Assembly (NCBI GenBank): GCA_002077045.2
Contig: KZ111190.1
Coordinates: 71,596 to 135,595, forward strand
DNA from: Rachicladosporium sp. CCFEE 5018
Taxonomy: Eukaryota > Ascomycota > Dothideomycetes > Cladosporiales > Cladosporiaceae
Length of the DNA stretch: 64,000 nucleotides
Direction: 5' to 3'
Positions 11,116 through 20,749 of this stretch are shown here, piece by piece (within the stretch, counting starts at the first letter, position 1; each line of letters starts with the position of its first letter). The notes under the pieces were generated by a model that saw only the letters and a list, made by a program, of their open reading frames with translations, did no database searches and had not been told where the DNA came from. The position numbers were made by a program, and so were the translations under genes.

Positions 11116-12552
11116 TCATCCCTCCATCGCCATCCCCTCGCTGTGCTCTCGCACTTCTTCACTAAGCAACTCCCCCAGCTCCACGCTCTCCGCTAGCACA
11201 GACCTTGCTTGCTCGGCCAACACGCCTAGGTCTTCCATCACAAGCTGCACAATTAGCTCCGGCACAAGCACGCCCTGCACAAATCCAGACACCCCACCCT
11301 TCACACCCGAAGCTGCGACCAACGGGTCCTTGAGCGTCCGCAAAGCATCGCCGAAGTGCGATGACACATGCTCCATGCAGACCTTCTCGCCTCTCGGCCC
11401 ATAGTAACCTGGCGCGAGAGCGGGCTCGCCATTCGTGTCAGCGTTGACCAGTGACAGCGCAGTCTTCGATGTTCCAGCGTCAACCTGCTGCTGCAGTCGG
11501 TCCCGGTAGACCGAGCGTGTGCGCCCAGAGATTACAGCATTGAGATGCTTGTGATGCCTCTTCAGCCTCGTGTCCAGCCGACTCCACTGAATGTCCGGAT
11601 AGCCTCGGGCTTCCCACATCTCCCTCGCCTTTGCTCTGCGATGGTATTTGCAGAACCACTGCTGTACCTTGTAGGTCATGCCTTCGCCTTCCGTATACCT
11701 GTCCTCGAACTCCTGTTGTATTAGCAAAGGCACCTGCACCTGACAGATCTTGCATACAGCAAAAGGCGTGTAAGGCTCCGGATCTGGCAGACCGAGTGTC
11801 TTAGTGTCCACCTCCTCGATATCACTGTCAAGCTCGCTAAGCTCTGACAGGTCGGGCGAGCCAACGGAGTCCGAATCCACGCTTCCCTCTGTCGCGCCCT
11901 TCGCGGGCTTGAACTGCGTCGGTGAACTGCCAAAAGCGAACATGTCTCCACCCTTCGCTTTCCTGAAGGCTGGACCTTTCTCCACTTTCGTCTCCGCCTG
12001 CGAGTCCAGCTTCTTCGCCGCCTTGAAGCCGACTGCGTCTCGTTTCTGCTGCGGACGGGCGGCAGCTTTGCCGTACGTGGTCTGAGATCTTGCAGATGAT
12101 GTCGGTGCATGCATATTCACAAGTCCGGCTTTCGAAGACTTATGCTTCTTTGCGAATGAGCCTTGTGAACTGAAAATCGGTGTATCCTCATCGGTCAAGG
12201 CTTCTGCATCACGCTTCGGGCTCCTGCTGTGCAGCTTGAAGTCCATTGGGTGTCGAAAAGCTGCCACAGAGGGCGAGTAGTTCGTGCCATCCAGCTGTCT
12301 GCTAGCTTTGAAGCCACTGCCCGAAGCTGACTCGGGGCTTTGGTGTCGGGAAGCTTCGTCAGAGCTGGATTCGGGCGATCGGCCAACGTCTTCGTCATCT
12401 TCTTCTGCAGCTTTGCTCGTCGTGAATGAGCTACGTGTAGTATTGGAAGGTGGCGGCGTAGGCAGTGCATCTACATGATCCTCCTGCGTCGCGTGAGGTT
12501 TGCCACTAACAGTCCTCAGAAGCCTGCCAGAGGTCCTCCCGAGAGTCGGCAT
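11116..12552 (-). CDS. RTC4: RTC4-like protein (restriction of telomere capping 4)
   Basis: 478-residue single-exon protein. The N-terminal 270 residues are disordered, rich in S/P/K/D, with several basic patches (AKKHKSSKAG, RPQQKRDAVGFKAAKKL) consistent with nuclear location. The C-terminal 200 residues form the RTC4 domain: PFAVCKICQVQVPLL, then YKVQQWFCKYHRRAKA, IQWSRLDTRLKRHHKHL, YYGPRGEKVCMEHV and VLVPELIVQLVMEDL. Yeast RTC4 is linked genetically to telomere capping; its molecular role is poorly known. The two copies (other at 52915-54351) are almost identical in the middle but differ heavily at synonymous sites in the last 360 bases. Confidence 0.88.
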   Translation of the reverse strand: MPTLGRTSGRLLRTVSGKPHATQEDHVDALPTPPPSNTTRSSFTTSKAAEEDDEDVGRSPESSSDEASRHQSPESASGSGFKASRQLDGTNYSPSVAAFRHPMDFKLHSRSPKRDAEALTDEDTPIFSSQGSFAKKHKSSKAGLVNMHAPTSSARSQTTYGKAAARPQQKRDAVGFKAAKKLDSQAETKVEKGPAFRKAKGGDMFAFGSSPTQFKPAKGATEGSVDSDSVGSPDLSELSELDSDIEEVDTKTLGLPDPEPYTPFAVCKICQVQVPLLIQQEFEDRYTEGEGMTYKVQQWFCKYHRRAKAREMWEARGYPDIQWSRLDTRLKRHHKHLNAVISGRTRSVYRDRLQQQVDAGTSKTALSLVNADTNGEPALAPGYYGPRGEKVCMEHVSSHFGDALRTLKDPLVAASGVKGGVSGFVQGVLVPELIVQLVMEDLGVLAEQARSVLAESVELGELLSEEVREHSEGMAMEG

Positions 12553-12926
12553 GATCGTCAGTCGAGAGCTTCGCGAAGAGGCTGTACGTGCGTCGGGACA
12601 AGCATGTACATGGGCATGGAAGTGTATGATGTGTGTGAGCTCGGTGGGTATGGACTCGAGATGAAGTTGACGCGCGAGAGACGGACAGACTTTATCGCTT
12701 TAACGCGGTGCCACGTGACACAAATTGAAGTGCTCTTTGAATCGAAGGGTGGATCGGTGCACAATGCTGTACGCACTGCTTCTAGGCTTTTGTATATATA
12801 CTTCATGCAGGCTTGCTGCCGTGCTTGTCGTCGCCTTTGTGTCAGGCCACTCCTCTCTATGCAATTCCATAGGCCTTTGTGTCTTTGTGACCACTACAGC
12901 GAAGCCGTGGGCTTGCGCTCAGAAAT
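12553..12926. other. Intergenic: RTC4 promoter and pyrophosphatase 3' end
   Basis: 374 bases between the RTC4 start and the pyrophosphatase stop. Short ORFs are not conserved in copy 2. Nothing else is recognised. Confidence 0.6.
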
Positions 12927-14227
12927 TCATGCGGAAGCACCAGAAATGTAGAACCACTTGTCAATCGACGAATCGATCGGCGCAGGGGCCAAGTTCTCGC
13001 CTTGAGGTATCTTGAGCGACGACGCATCAACGCGGTTCTTGCTGTGCGAGACGGAGGTGTTGGTGCTGGGAAGTGTTAGCAGAGCCAAAGTCTTGCACAC
13101 TGGCAGAGTAACTAACAGATCAATTTCGCCCGGCTGCGTCTTGCCCGTGATGAGCCTCTCCCAAGCCTCAGCACACTCCCTCACAACCTCCATAGCGTAC
13201 TTCTTGTTCTTGCACTCCCCAGAGAACGCAAACTGGTTCTCCGGCTTACCATCAGGAATCTTGTAAATCCTGAACCACTCGTTCGTAGCCCTAAGCAGGC
13301 CCGGCAGATGCCTCTCCACGTCCTCGATATCGTTCAGTCTCGGTGCAAGCGGGTCGTTGACATCAATGACCATGATCTTCCAGTCCGTCTCGCCCTCATC
13401 GAGCAGTGCCATGACGCCGAGGACTTTGACCTGCTTGACTTCACCGGGCTTGGCGACGAGCTCGCCGATCTCGCAGACATCGAGAGGGTCGTTGTCGCCA
13501 TTCATCTTTGTCTCGGGGTGGGTCACGTTGGGATCTTCCCAGGTTTGGGGGAAGGCGCCGTAGTTCCAGAGGTAGCCCTTGTGTGGGAAGCAGTTGCGGA
13601 CGAAGCGGAGCTTGCCCTTTTTGGTGTCCTGCTTGATGGGGTTGAGAGTCTCGTCCTTGGAGATCTGGAGTGTTATACAGTCAGTACATGTATCCATTGG
13701 CCTTCAATGGCTGATGCCAGTCGATTCGCTGCGAGGATCTGTGTACGTACCTCCTGCTTAGCATTGGTCCACCTTGGGATCTCCACAACCATGTTCAGCA
13801 CCGTCTGCTGCTCATTGGCATACAGCGGGATATCATGGAAGGGCGACACCGGCACGCCATCCTTCTCAATATAAATGCGGTGCTCAAGCGTGTGAGGAGC
13901 ACCGATCTTGCGAGCCGTGAACACGCTCGGGGCCTTGGCCTCGTACCCGCCACGCGACGGGAGAGTTTGTGCAGACATGTTTCCTTGCTGTTGTTGTGTC
14001 GAAGTGGAAGAAAAGTGCGAGCTCAGTTGTGCTGCACGGCGAGTCGATGTTTGGGAAGGAATTTTGGCGAGGGTAGTGGGGCAGCTGCGGGCGGTGGTTG
14101 AAACCCTGGGGTTGAGGTGGCGGTGGAGCGTGGAGAATGCAATTACGCGGTTGGCTGCGCTGGGATGGAAGATCGCGATACGGTGGCTCAATGGTAGTAG
14201 AGCGGTGTGCACGCGCATAGGCGTCAT
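12927..14227 (-). CDS. IPP1: Soluble inorganic pyrophosphatase, possible dual cytosolic/mitochondrial form
   Basis: Family I pyrophosphatase, hydrolysing PPi to two phosphates. Exons: 13751-14227, 13117-13664 and 12927-13065. Introns: 13665-13750 (GTACGT) and 13066-13116 (51 nt, GTTAGT...CCCAG, in frame without a stop, so easily mistranslated). The signature DNDPLDVCEIGE and metal-binding aspartates are present, as are KGYLWNYGAFPQTWEDP and GDNDP. Starting at MSAQTLPSRGGYE (13978) gives 304 residues, close to yeast IPP1. An in-frame upstream ATG at 14227 adds 83 residues that are rich in R, S, T and A and contain no D or E, like a mitochondrial presequence. This extension stays open in copy 2 as well. 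Which start is used cannot be decided here; both may be. Confidence 0.93.
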
Positions 14228-14560
14228 GCAATAGGTTTAATGGCCTTGAAAGGCCGAGGATAGCTTCAATGGGCTCTTTGGTGGGCAAGATGCTCGGTGA
14301 AGAGCTCGGGAAAAATAGGGTGTCACTGTACGCCTTTCCCCTGAGCCGCACCTCTCTACGAACTTTGGCAACCGCTCCAACTGGGCACATCACAGATACC
14401 ATCATGAACTCACGGGTGATTTTTTCAAAGGTCCAACATTATGGCATTGTCTACAAGTACGGCTGCAATCTCCTCATCGCCGAGGCGCCTGACCAGAGCC
14501 TACAATCACTTCATAGACGAGGGAGCGTTTCACGCCAACGAACCATCATGTTAGGGTACT
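14228..14560. other. Intergenic between pyrophosphatase start and the disordered-protein stop
   Basis: 333 bases. The pyrophosphatase promoter should lie here. Several indels separate it from copy 2. No feature is recognised. Confidence 0.55.
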
Positions 14561-16982
14561 TCATCCCCATATGCGATGCAGCCCGACATTCCCACTTGAC
14601 TCGCTCAGGGGGACTGGCGGCAAAGGGCCCAATGACCTCCCGCTACCAAGCATTGCGCCATGGCCCGAGTTAAATCGCGTGGAGCCGCCTCGAGAGAAAG
14701 ACGGCCGTAGCTCATGGCCAGCTGCGTACTCGTCCCTTGATGCAGGCCACAGAAACTGGCCGTGCAGGCTATGTCTTGTACTCTGCACCGATGGAGGGTC
14801 CTGGAATCTGAATGGAGCTGCTCGGGTACTATGCAATGACATCGTTGTACTACCCTCGTTGAAGCCCTGGCTGAAGCCAGAGGTGGGAGCCTGCTGCAGC
14901 AACTCCCGATCGAGTGGACCGAACCTATTCTGTAAGTGATAATCGGGCTGATCGTCGAGCATTTGCTCTTCGTCGTCTTTCATCCACGGCGCAGCTTCAG
15001 GTTGAGGCGCGCCCCAGATACAGTGATCCGATATTCCCATTTCTAGACCGAACGCCACGCCTGTAGGTGGGCGACATGGGATAGAGGATACGTACGCTTC
15101 ATGTCGAAATCGACGTGCCTTGTCGGGTGGCTCATAGGCGTCTTGAGCTTCCGAGTACGCGTCGTTTGGCTCGATGGCATTGCGTTGACGGCGTAGTGAC
15201 ATGGCCATGTCCCAGTCCGGAATCGTGCCTGCTTCAGCCTTGGCGGTGCGTATGTCAGGTTGCAGCATTGGAGCTTCATCAAGCGCTGCTCCGGCAGTCC
15301 GTAGTAGCTTCGCAGTTGGAGAAGTAGGACCTGGCTCCAAGTTCTCCTTATCGCTCGGCAGGTTCTCCGTATCGGCGAGCCGCGTATCTTGGTCTTGAGC
15401 CAGTGCGAGCATTCTGCTTCGGAGTCGAAGAATGTCAGGCGTGCTCGGATCTGCGGAGGTCGAATGTGCCGCTGCAGATCTGATATCTGGCTCCATTGGG
15501 CGTCCAGGCAGCCTGGGTAATGACAGTGACGTCCTTGAAGTAGTGCGATGCCGCGGAGCTGGATTCGCATCTACATGCGGCTTGTTCATCTCTACATGTA
15601 AGTCGGCTGGTGCTCGGTCTATTCCCATCCACACGCCTCGGCCGGGGAGATCAACGGGAGCCTGTAATGCATGCACTTCCGGTGTAAGCTTCGTGCTCTT
15701 GCCATGATTCTCGTCGTCATGTAAACTTTTGCCTCCAGGATTTGACGCTCCCTGGATGCCGGGTATAGCGCCTAGTCGTTGTCTCGGCGCCGGTCTGGGA
15801 TCTGACTGCGACCAGGTAAAGCAGCTCGTCGAGTGAGTTTGTTGATCTGCATGTTCCGCAGCTGGTCGATTTACAGATAGCAGCTTTGTCGACCTAGCGT
15901 TCAGCTCGCCAGGTTGGGGCGCCTTCGTTGTGGGAACCGCGTGTAGTACAGACGCTGGAAGCTTCCTAGCTGATTCTTCAAGGTGCATGCTAGCGACCGG
16001 TGACTGCTGTCGAGGACCTGCCGTCAAAGCATCGAAGTAGGCAGAAATTTCACCATTCTCGATCTGGCGTTTCGCATCTTGCTTTGATCGCTTGCGCGAT
16101 TCGGGTTCAATGAGGTTCTCAGCTGGCACCTTGATCTTGTGCAGGAAACGCATCTCGTTGAACACCAAGTCAGGCACTGCTTCAGATCAGCGGTTGATGA
16201 CTTTGACAGGGCGATCGGACTCCAACATACGTCCAGTGTTTTTGCCGGGCAGCTGGGTAGATGCGCGACCGTGGCTGAACAGCCCTGCAGTACCATCCGT
16301 CTTCAGCTGAAGTCAGATAGTCAGCTCTTGTCGTATTTGAACACTTTCATCCACTTACCGTGAGCCGTCCGGACTTGCCGCCGTTCTTGAGCTGAAAGCT
16401 TTGGACGAGTCCCGCCGTCCGGGTACCATCGCCACTGCGATGTAATTTTCGTCGACCTGACTTCTGAGCGTCTTGGCCATCGGTAGGTCTTTCTTGTTTA
16501 CTCTTCTTCTTCTTCGGCTCATAGCGATCAGCTTTGGTCTTGTGCCTTGGTCGCTGTTCGTATGTCTTGGTGACTGGCTCAGGCGATGCTCGCGCAGACC
16601 GCGACTTAGCTGCTGAGGGTTGTCGTCGATCTGGAGGCCGTGCTGGGCTGACACTGTCGCGCTCACGTCGTTCATGTCGTTCGCGATCAGACTCACGTGG
16701 GCGACCATGAGTAGCGTCTCTATCGTGCTCCGGTGCTTCCCGAGCCAACGGCACGATGATGGAGCTATCACTGTGGTACTGTCTTCGCTTGTGGCGGTAT
16801 CTACGCTCTGGCTTGTTGACTACCTCAGCCTCGATAGCAAAGTCAGGTCGAGGAGGCGCCTGTGGATCCTCAGGTGGTTCCCGATCAGTAGTCGTTTGCA
16901 GCCATCGATGTATGTCCATTACCTGCGGTGATGATGGATTCGGGATCAGGTCACCTGGTGTATTGAGGCGGTGAGGCCTCAA
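14561..16982 (-). CDS. Disordered fungal protein of unknown function
   Basis: No function recognised. Three exons: 16359-16982, 16231-16306 and 14561-16176, giving 771 residues. Intron 1 has donor GTAAGT and a TTCAG acceptor; intron 2 has donor GTATGT and a GCAG acceptor. The N-terminal exon is arginine-, serine- and aspartate-rich (RRYRHKRRQYHSDS, DRERHERRERD) with a lysine cluster (EPKKKKSKQ). The best ordered stretch spans the introns: SFQLKNGGKSGRLT, then LKTDGTAGLFSHGRAS, then LPDLVFNEMRFLHK. This looks like a short conserved module. The remainder is low-complexity and Pro/Ser-rich. Basic clusters suggest a nuclear protein (inference). The splice junctions are supported by phase agreement. 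The duplicate at 56523-58782 has a C-terminal frameshift. Confidence 0.75.
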
Positions 16983-19214
16983 CGCCTTGAATTATCGCTA
17001 CTGATTGCGTTCGGTAGCACAGCCGATATTGTATGGCGCAATTCAATCGCATGTATATACTATAAACAGGAGAAGGGGTGTAGCAGAGAAGCTCTTCGAA
17101 AGCATGAGGTCTGAAAATTGATGTTCGGGCTCACCTTGCCGCGCGAAGATCAGGCAGGTGCGTTGTGAATACTCACTCCTGCCTTCGTGATGTACTTCGT
17201 CTCTTGGCATATGCAGGTGGGCATGTACGCAAGTGATGAGTGAACGAAACAACATCCCAAGGAAATTTCGATCTTAGGTCTCTCCATGGTAATACTTCCG
17301 AGCTATCTGTTGCTGCGGTGCAGCATATGCCTGTGTTCTCAAGGGGAGAAGCCCTCGAGCAATGTCAGTGATCTCCTTGAGAAGTCGGAAGTTCACCTAT
17401 GTCGCTGTTCCGTTCAGGTACGCTTGTCATATCACTTACGCGGTGCGTTTCACTGCATTGAGATGCGCGTTTACCACGATTGCCATGCAAGAGCCCGATG
17501 CTCTTTCCAAATGCCATGGGCTTTGTAATTCTCGGTCAATTTCAGTGCATGACGGGCGCATCACATCGAGCTGCCCAATTGCTTGAATACCTCACTTCGC
17601 GGCTGAGAGCCTGCATGTTGCATGCGCGGGAGGAGAAGTCTACCACCTGGGCGGTGGTGACATTCGTAAGTGGCATCCTCCACGACCTCTATCAACGGGA
17701 GCGGCGACATGCCTGCATCGAAGGAGTGGCATACTCAACTACCGATGACTCTTGAGGTTACACAGCATTGCTGCGGCCAGGACATAAAGTGATGCATGCG
17801 CGCAGGCCGGTGGCATGTTCCGTACTGCCTCTATCAGGTCACGGGGAGATGCTCCAGCATCAGTCATGGGAGTGGATCGTATCAACAGTCGACCGTGACC
17901 GTACCTCGTAGATGAAGTTGGAAGAGACCTTGGTTGATATTACTTGCAAAACCGGCGAAGCACTACCGCCGGGTTTCGGGGCGGGCACACTTGCTCAATG
18001 CCGGATCGATAAAGCGTCGGTAGCCTAATTAGCCGAGTCACTGAAGTACCGCATCTTGTGCGACACAAATGCCAGACGACACGTCGTCTCTCGTGCCAGC
18101 TTGGCCTCGAAATATCCCTCACCATACCACGCCGCCCTCATCGTACGTCTCGATCAGCCCAGCCATATTGCAGTGGCGCCTCCCTCCGCATCCATAGCTC
18201 CCACGCTGCATGCGGGAACCATCGTTCCAGCTGCTAGCTGCCGAGATCTTAGCACGCGAGCGCCAATTACAGCAACAGCTTGTCGAGCAAATGTGGAGGA
18301 AGGGAGTGATGAACCTGCGAATGCCGCATGATGGGACGAGCACGGGACGACTGCCAGAGCTCGCGAGCAATCTAGCGCAGCCAGCATCCAATCTGTAGCT
18401 TGATCGTGGTCTGCTATTCGCTGCGAGGCTCACAGCTCACATGCCTGCGGTCCACTCACACTGCTCGCCGACTGGCAATTTCGTTGCTGCTAGGTGCGAG
18501 AAACTCCACCTAGTGGTCTGCACGAAAGTTGACCCGGACCGCGATCTCGTCATACTCCACGAGTGCATCGGTTGCAAGTGGGCGCAAAAACGCCACATAT
18601 TGCAGCCATGAGCCGACATTGATTGCCTTGAATAATGCCTGCCTTTTTGATGCATTGTTCGAGCGCGAGCTGGCGGAGCAATAAGATCTGTATCGCCGGG
18701 GTGAAGTCCACTACCCCTCCATCCAACCCCACCATCGACATCACCTCTCCGATGGAAGCTTTGTCTTGACCCTACTTGAACGTCCAAGACGCAATACGCC
18801 CAACAAGCTAACACCAAACTATGCAACTAGCTCACCGGTCCACAGTGCATCGCGTCTGCTAGCATAGGTAGATCCATACAGGGCTCCGTCGAAGCCCGGT
18901 GCAACCGCTGCTCATTGGGAGATGAGCCACGTGCATGGTTGACGTGTGCGCTCGTTTTGTGATAGTGTACAGCAAGGCGCATGTGATCGATGGGCTACAC
19001 ACTCCACACCCTAGTCCTGGTTCAGCCCGGCACACACTACTTGCGCATCCCACAAACGTCACTTACCTTACCTGAGCTCACTTCCCTCTTATCTTACACT
19101 CTGACAACCCTGCGGCGACTGTACGATCTTGAGCGACGAGAACGTGTGATTGAGAGTTCGCGGTGCTGTGCGCATTCCTTCATTCGGTCTTTACTGTCAC
19201 GGCCGTTTGACAAC
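16983..19214. other. 2.2 kb without a confident gene, highly similar in both copies
   Basis: Upstream region shared by the disordered-protein gene (minus) and the RRM gene (plus). Large parts (17041-17480, 18190-18480) are almost identical to copy 2 although I see no convincing coding frame; candidate ORFs (plus 17362-17586, minus 18437-18826) are shifted or stopped in copy 2. An unrecognised spliced gene or a non-coding transcript is possible. Confidence 0.5.
18210..18398 (+). CDS. Possible small ORF, 62 codons
   Basis: A short frame beginning MREPSFQLLAAEIL, followed by a helix-like, glutamine-rich stretch (ARERQLQQQLVEQMWRKG), encodes the same 62 residues in copy 2 (60012-60200). An in-frame TAG just upstream could be a splice acceptor, making this the last exon of a gene whose first exon I could not place in phase. 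The nucleotide sequence is itself identical here, so frame conservation carries little weight. Confidence 0.25.
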   Translation: MREPSFQLLAAEILARERQLQQQLVEQMWRKGVMNLRMPHDGTSTGRLPELASNLAQPASNL

Positions 19215-19984
19215 ATGTCGAAGCTATTCATTGGGTACGACGGTTCACTCCTACCGACAGCGCGACGTCGCATTTTGCAAGACTGACAGTATCACGCCAG
19301 TGGCCTTGCATGGCATACCGACGACCAGACTTTGCGCGCGAAGTTCGAGGAGTTTGGTGAGGTTCAGGAAGCTGTGAGCATCACTCTCGTCGCATAGCCG
19401 CGGCGCACCGATAACTGATACCTGCTAGATCGTTGTCAAGGACCGCGATACCGGTCGCAGCCGTGGCTTCGGCTTTGTGCGTTTTGCGCAGGATTCGGAG
19501 GCTGATAATGCAGTATCGCAAATGAACAACGTCGAGTAGGTATATTGCGACCGAGGGATCTTGGACAATATCTCTGACTATGCGCACAGATTCGACGGCC
19601 GCACCATCCGCGTTGACAAGGCATCTGAGCGTGGTGGTGGCGGAGGTGGTGGTGGAGGCGGGTTTGGCGGCGGACGTGGTATGACTTCACAAGAGCGTAC
19701 TTGAGAGTACACAAGCTGACTGAACAGAAGGCGGCGGCTACAGTGGTGGCGGTGGACGTGGTGGCTACCAGGGAGGCGGTGGCGGATACCAGCAAGGTGG
19801 CTATCAGGGAGGCGGCGGCTACCAGGGTGGCGGTGGTGGCGGATACCAGGGCGGTGGTGGAGGAGGTAATCCACGGCGTATTACTGCATATTGCTTCACA
19901 CAACTGACACGATCGTCCAGGCTATAGCGGCGGTGGCGGCGGCAACAACTGGCGTGGCGGTGGTGGAGGAGGCGGCTACCAGGG
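19215..19984 (+). CDS. Glycine-rich RRM RNA-binding protein, truncated by assembly gap
   Basis: Small RNA-binding protein of the glycine-rich, cold-inducible type: one N-terminal RRM then Gly/Tyr/Gln repeats. Exons seen: 19215-19234, 19300-19373, 19429-19535, 19590-19678, and further exons from about 19731 interrupted by an intron near 19866-19919. RNP2 is split by the first intron (LFIG/GLAW), and RNP1 is RGFGFVRF. The repeat part has GGYQGGGGGYQQGGYQGG. The sequence stops at the N gap within the glycine-rich part. The complete gene is seen in copy 2 (61016-61946), so the last exons here are missing from the assembly, not shown to be lost. Confidence 0.88.
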
Positions 19985-20084
19985 NNNNNNNNNNNNNNNN
20001 NNNNNNNNNNNNNNNNNNNNNNNNNNNNNNNNNNNNNNNNNNNNNNNNNNNNNNNNNNNNNNNNNNNNNNNNNNNNNNNNNNNN
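19985..20084. other. 100-N assembly gap
   Basis: Exactly 100 N, a conventional scaffold-gap length that does not measure true distance. It begins inside the glycine-rich repeat of the RRM gene. The sequence after it does not match what follows in copy 2, so the duplication boundary lies in the gap. Confidence 0.99.
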
Positions 20085-20749
20085 CATGAAGTTCTGATGG
20101 CCACGTGTGTCTCTACAGTGGAAACATGACGTACCATGACAATCACCAGCCACCTTGTCACACGAAACCCCGTGCAACGGCAGAGGCCAAGCGTCGACGC
20201 ATCGATCGGCGACACGCCCGCTGTCTGCAGCGCACCGGCCAGCGGCTCGTCGCATGGAGCTCTGCCATGAGTGGCGCGAGCTTGCGCCTTAACCACACGC
20301 TATTCGCTGCCGCTGCCAACTTCCCACAATGCCTCACCCGCACACCCATGTCCGTCCAGCTCCATCGCTGCAAATCCGCCTACGTCACGGCGCGATCGTC
20401 ACGACAACCTGCGATGAGAACAGCGTCACCGCACCGGAGTCGTACTCCCTGCCCGGTGCCTGCGGGTCTGTAGAAAGAACCCGCATGTATATCCCTTCTG
20501 GCCCAGCTCGCAGCCACACTTCCTTACTCTGCCACTTTCCCCTTTCTCTCAGCTTTACCATCTTCAGCAAGAGCCAAATAATACTGCTCACCCCATTGAA
20601 CGATCTCCTTTACGTGTCCTGCGTTGTGCATGACCAGCAATTCTGATCAATACGCCTATTACTCCTTCCCTCCCACCCCCAACAGGCTGTCTCCTGCTAC
20701 AAGCCGGAGAACTTCCCGTACCACCTCTTCCACTAAACAAACCAGCAAC
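20085..20749. promoter_or_regulatory. Upstream region of the DUF3659/LEA-like gene
   Basis: 665 bases with no supported gene. The stretch 20520-20745 is strongly pyrimidine-rich, as is usual before highly expressed fungal genes, and contains a CCCCT stress-element-like core near 20546. An in-frame ATG at 20624 would extend the protein by 42 residues, but the start at 20750 is preferred. Confidence 0.45.

Larger units (their letters stand above)
1..19984. repeat. Copy 1 of a roughly 20 kb direct duplication
   Basis: Position 1 aligns with 41873 and position 19984 with 61785, in the same orientation. Ten genes are kept in identical order and strand: MFS permease, ERO1, RING E3, CaCA exchanger, TVP38, mL53, RTC4, pyrophosphatase, disordered protein and glycine-rich RRM protein. 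The unit continues left of the window, because the MFS gene is cut at position 1. It ends at the N gap. Similarity is patchy, from nearly identical tracts to stretches that do not align. Confidence 0.97.

Noticed and set aside
14170..14200. GGCTCAATGGTAG resembling a tRNA D-arm
   Set aside because: It lies in the pyrophosphatase N-terminal extension, differs in copy 2 and has no tRNA fold.
17362..17755. Plus-strand frames that form a 131-codon ORF in copy 2 (59162-59557)
   Set aside because: In copy 1 the frame is broken by indels around 17575; no splice pair restores it convincingly.
18437..18826. 129-codon minus-strand ORF
   Set aside because: Copy 2 has a 1-nt deletion and an early stop; the composition is not protein-like.
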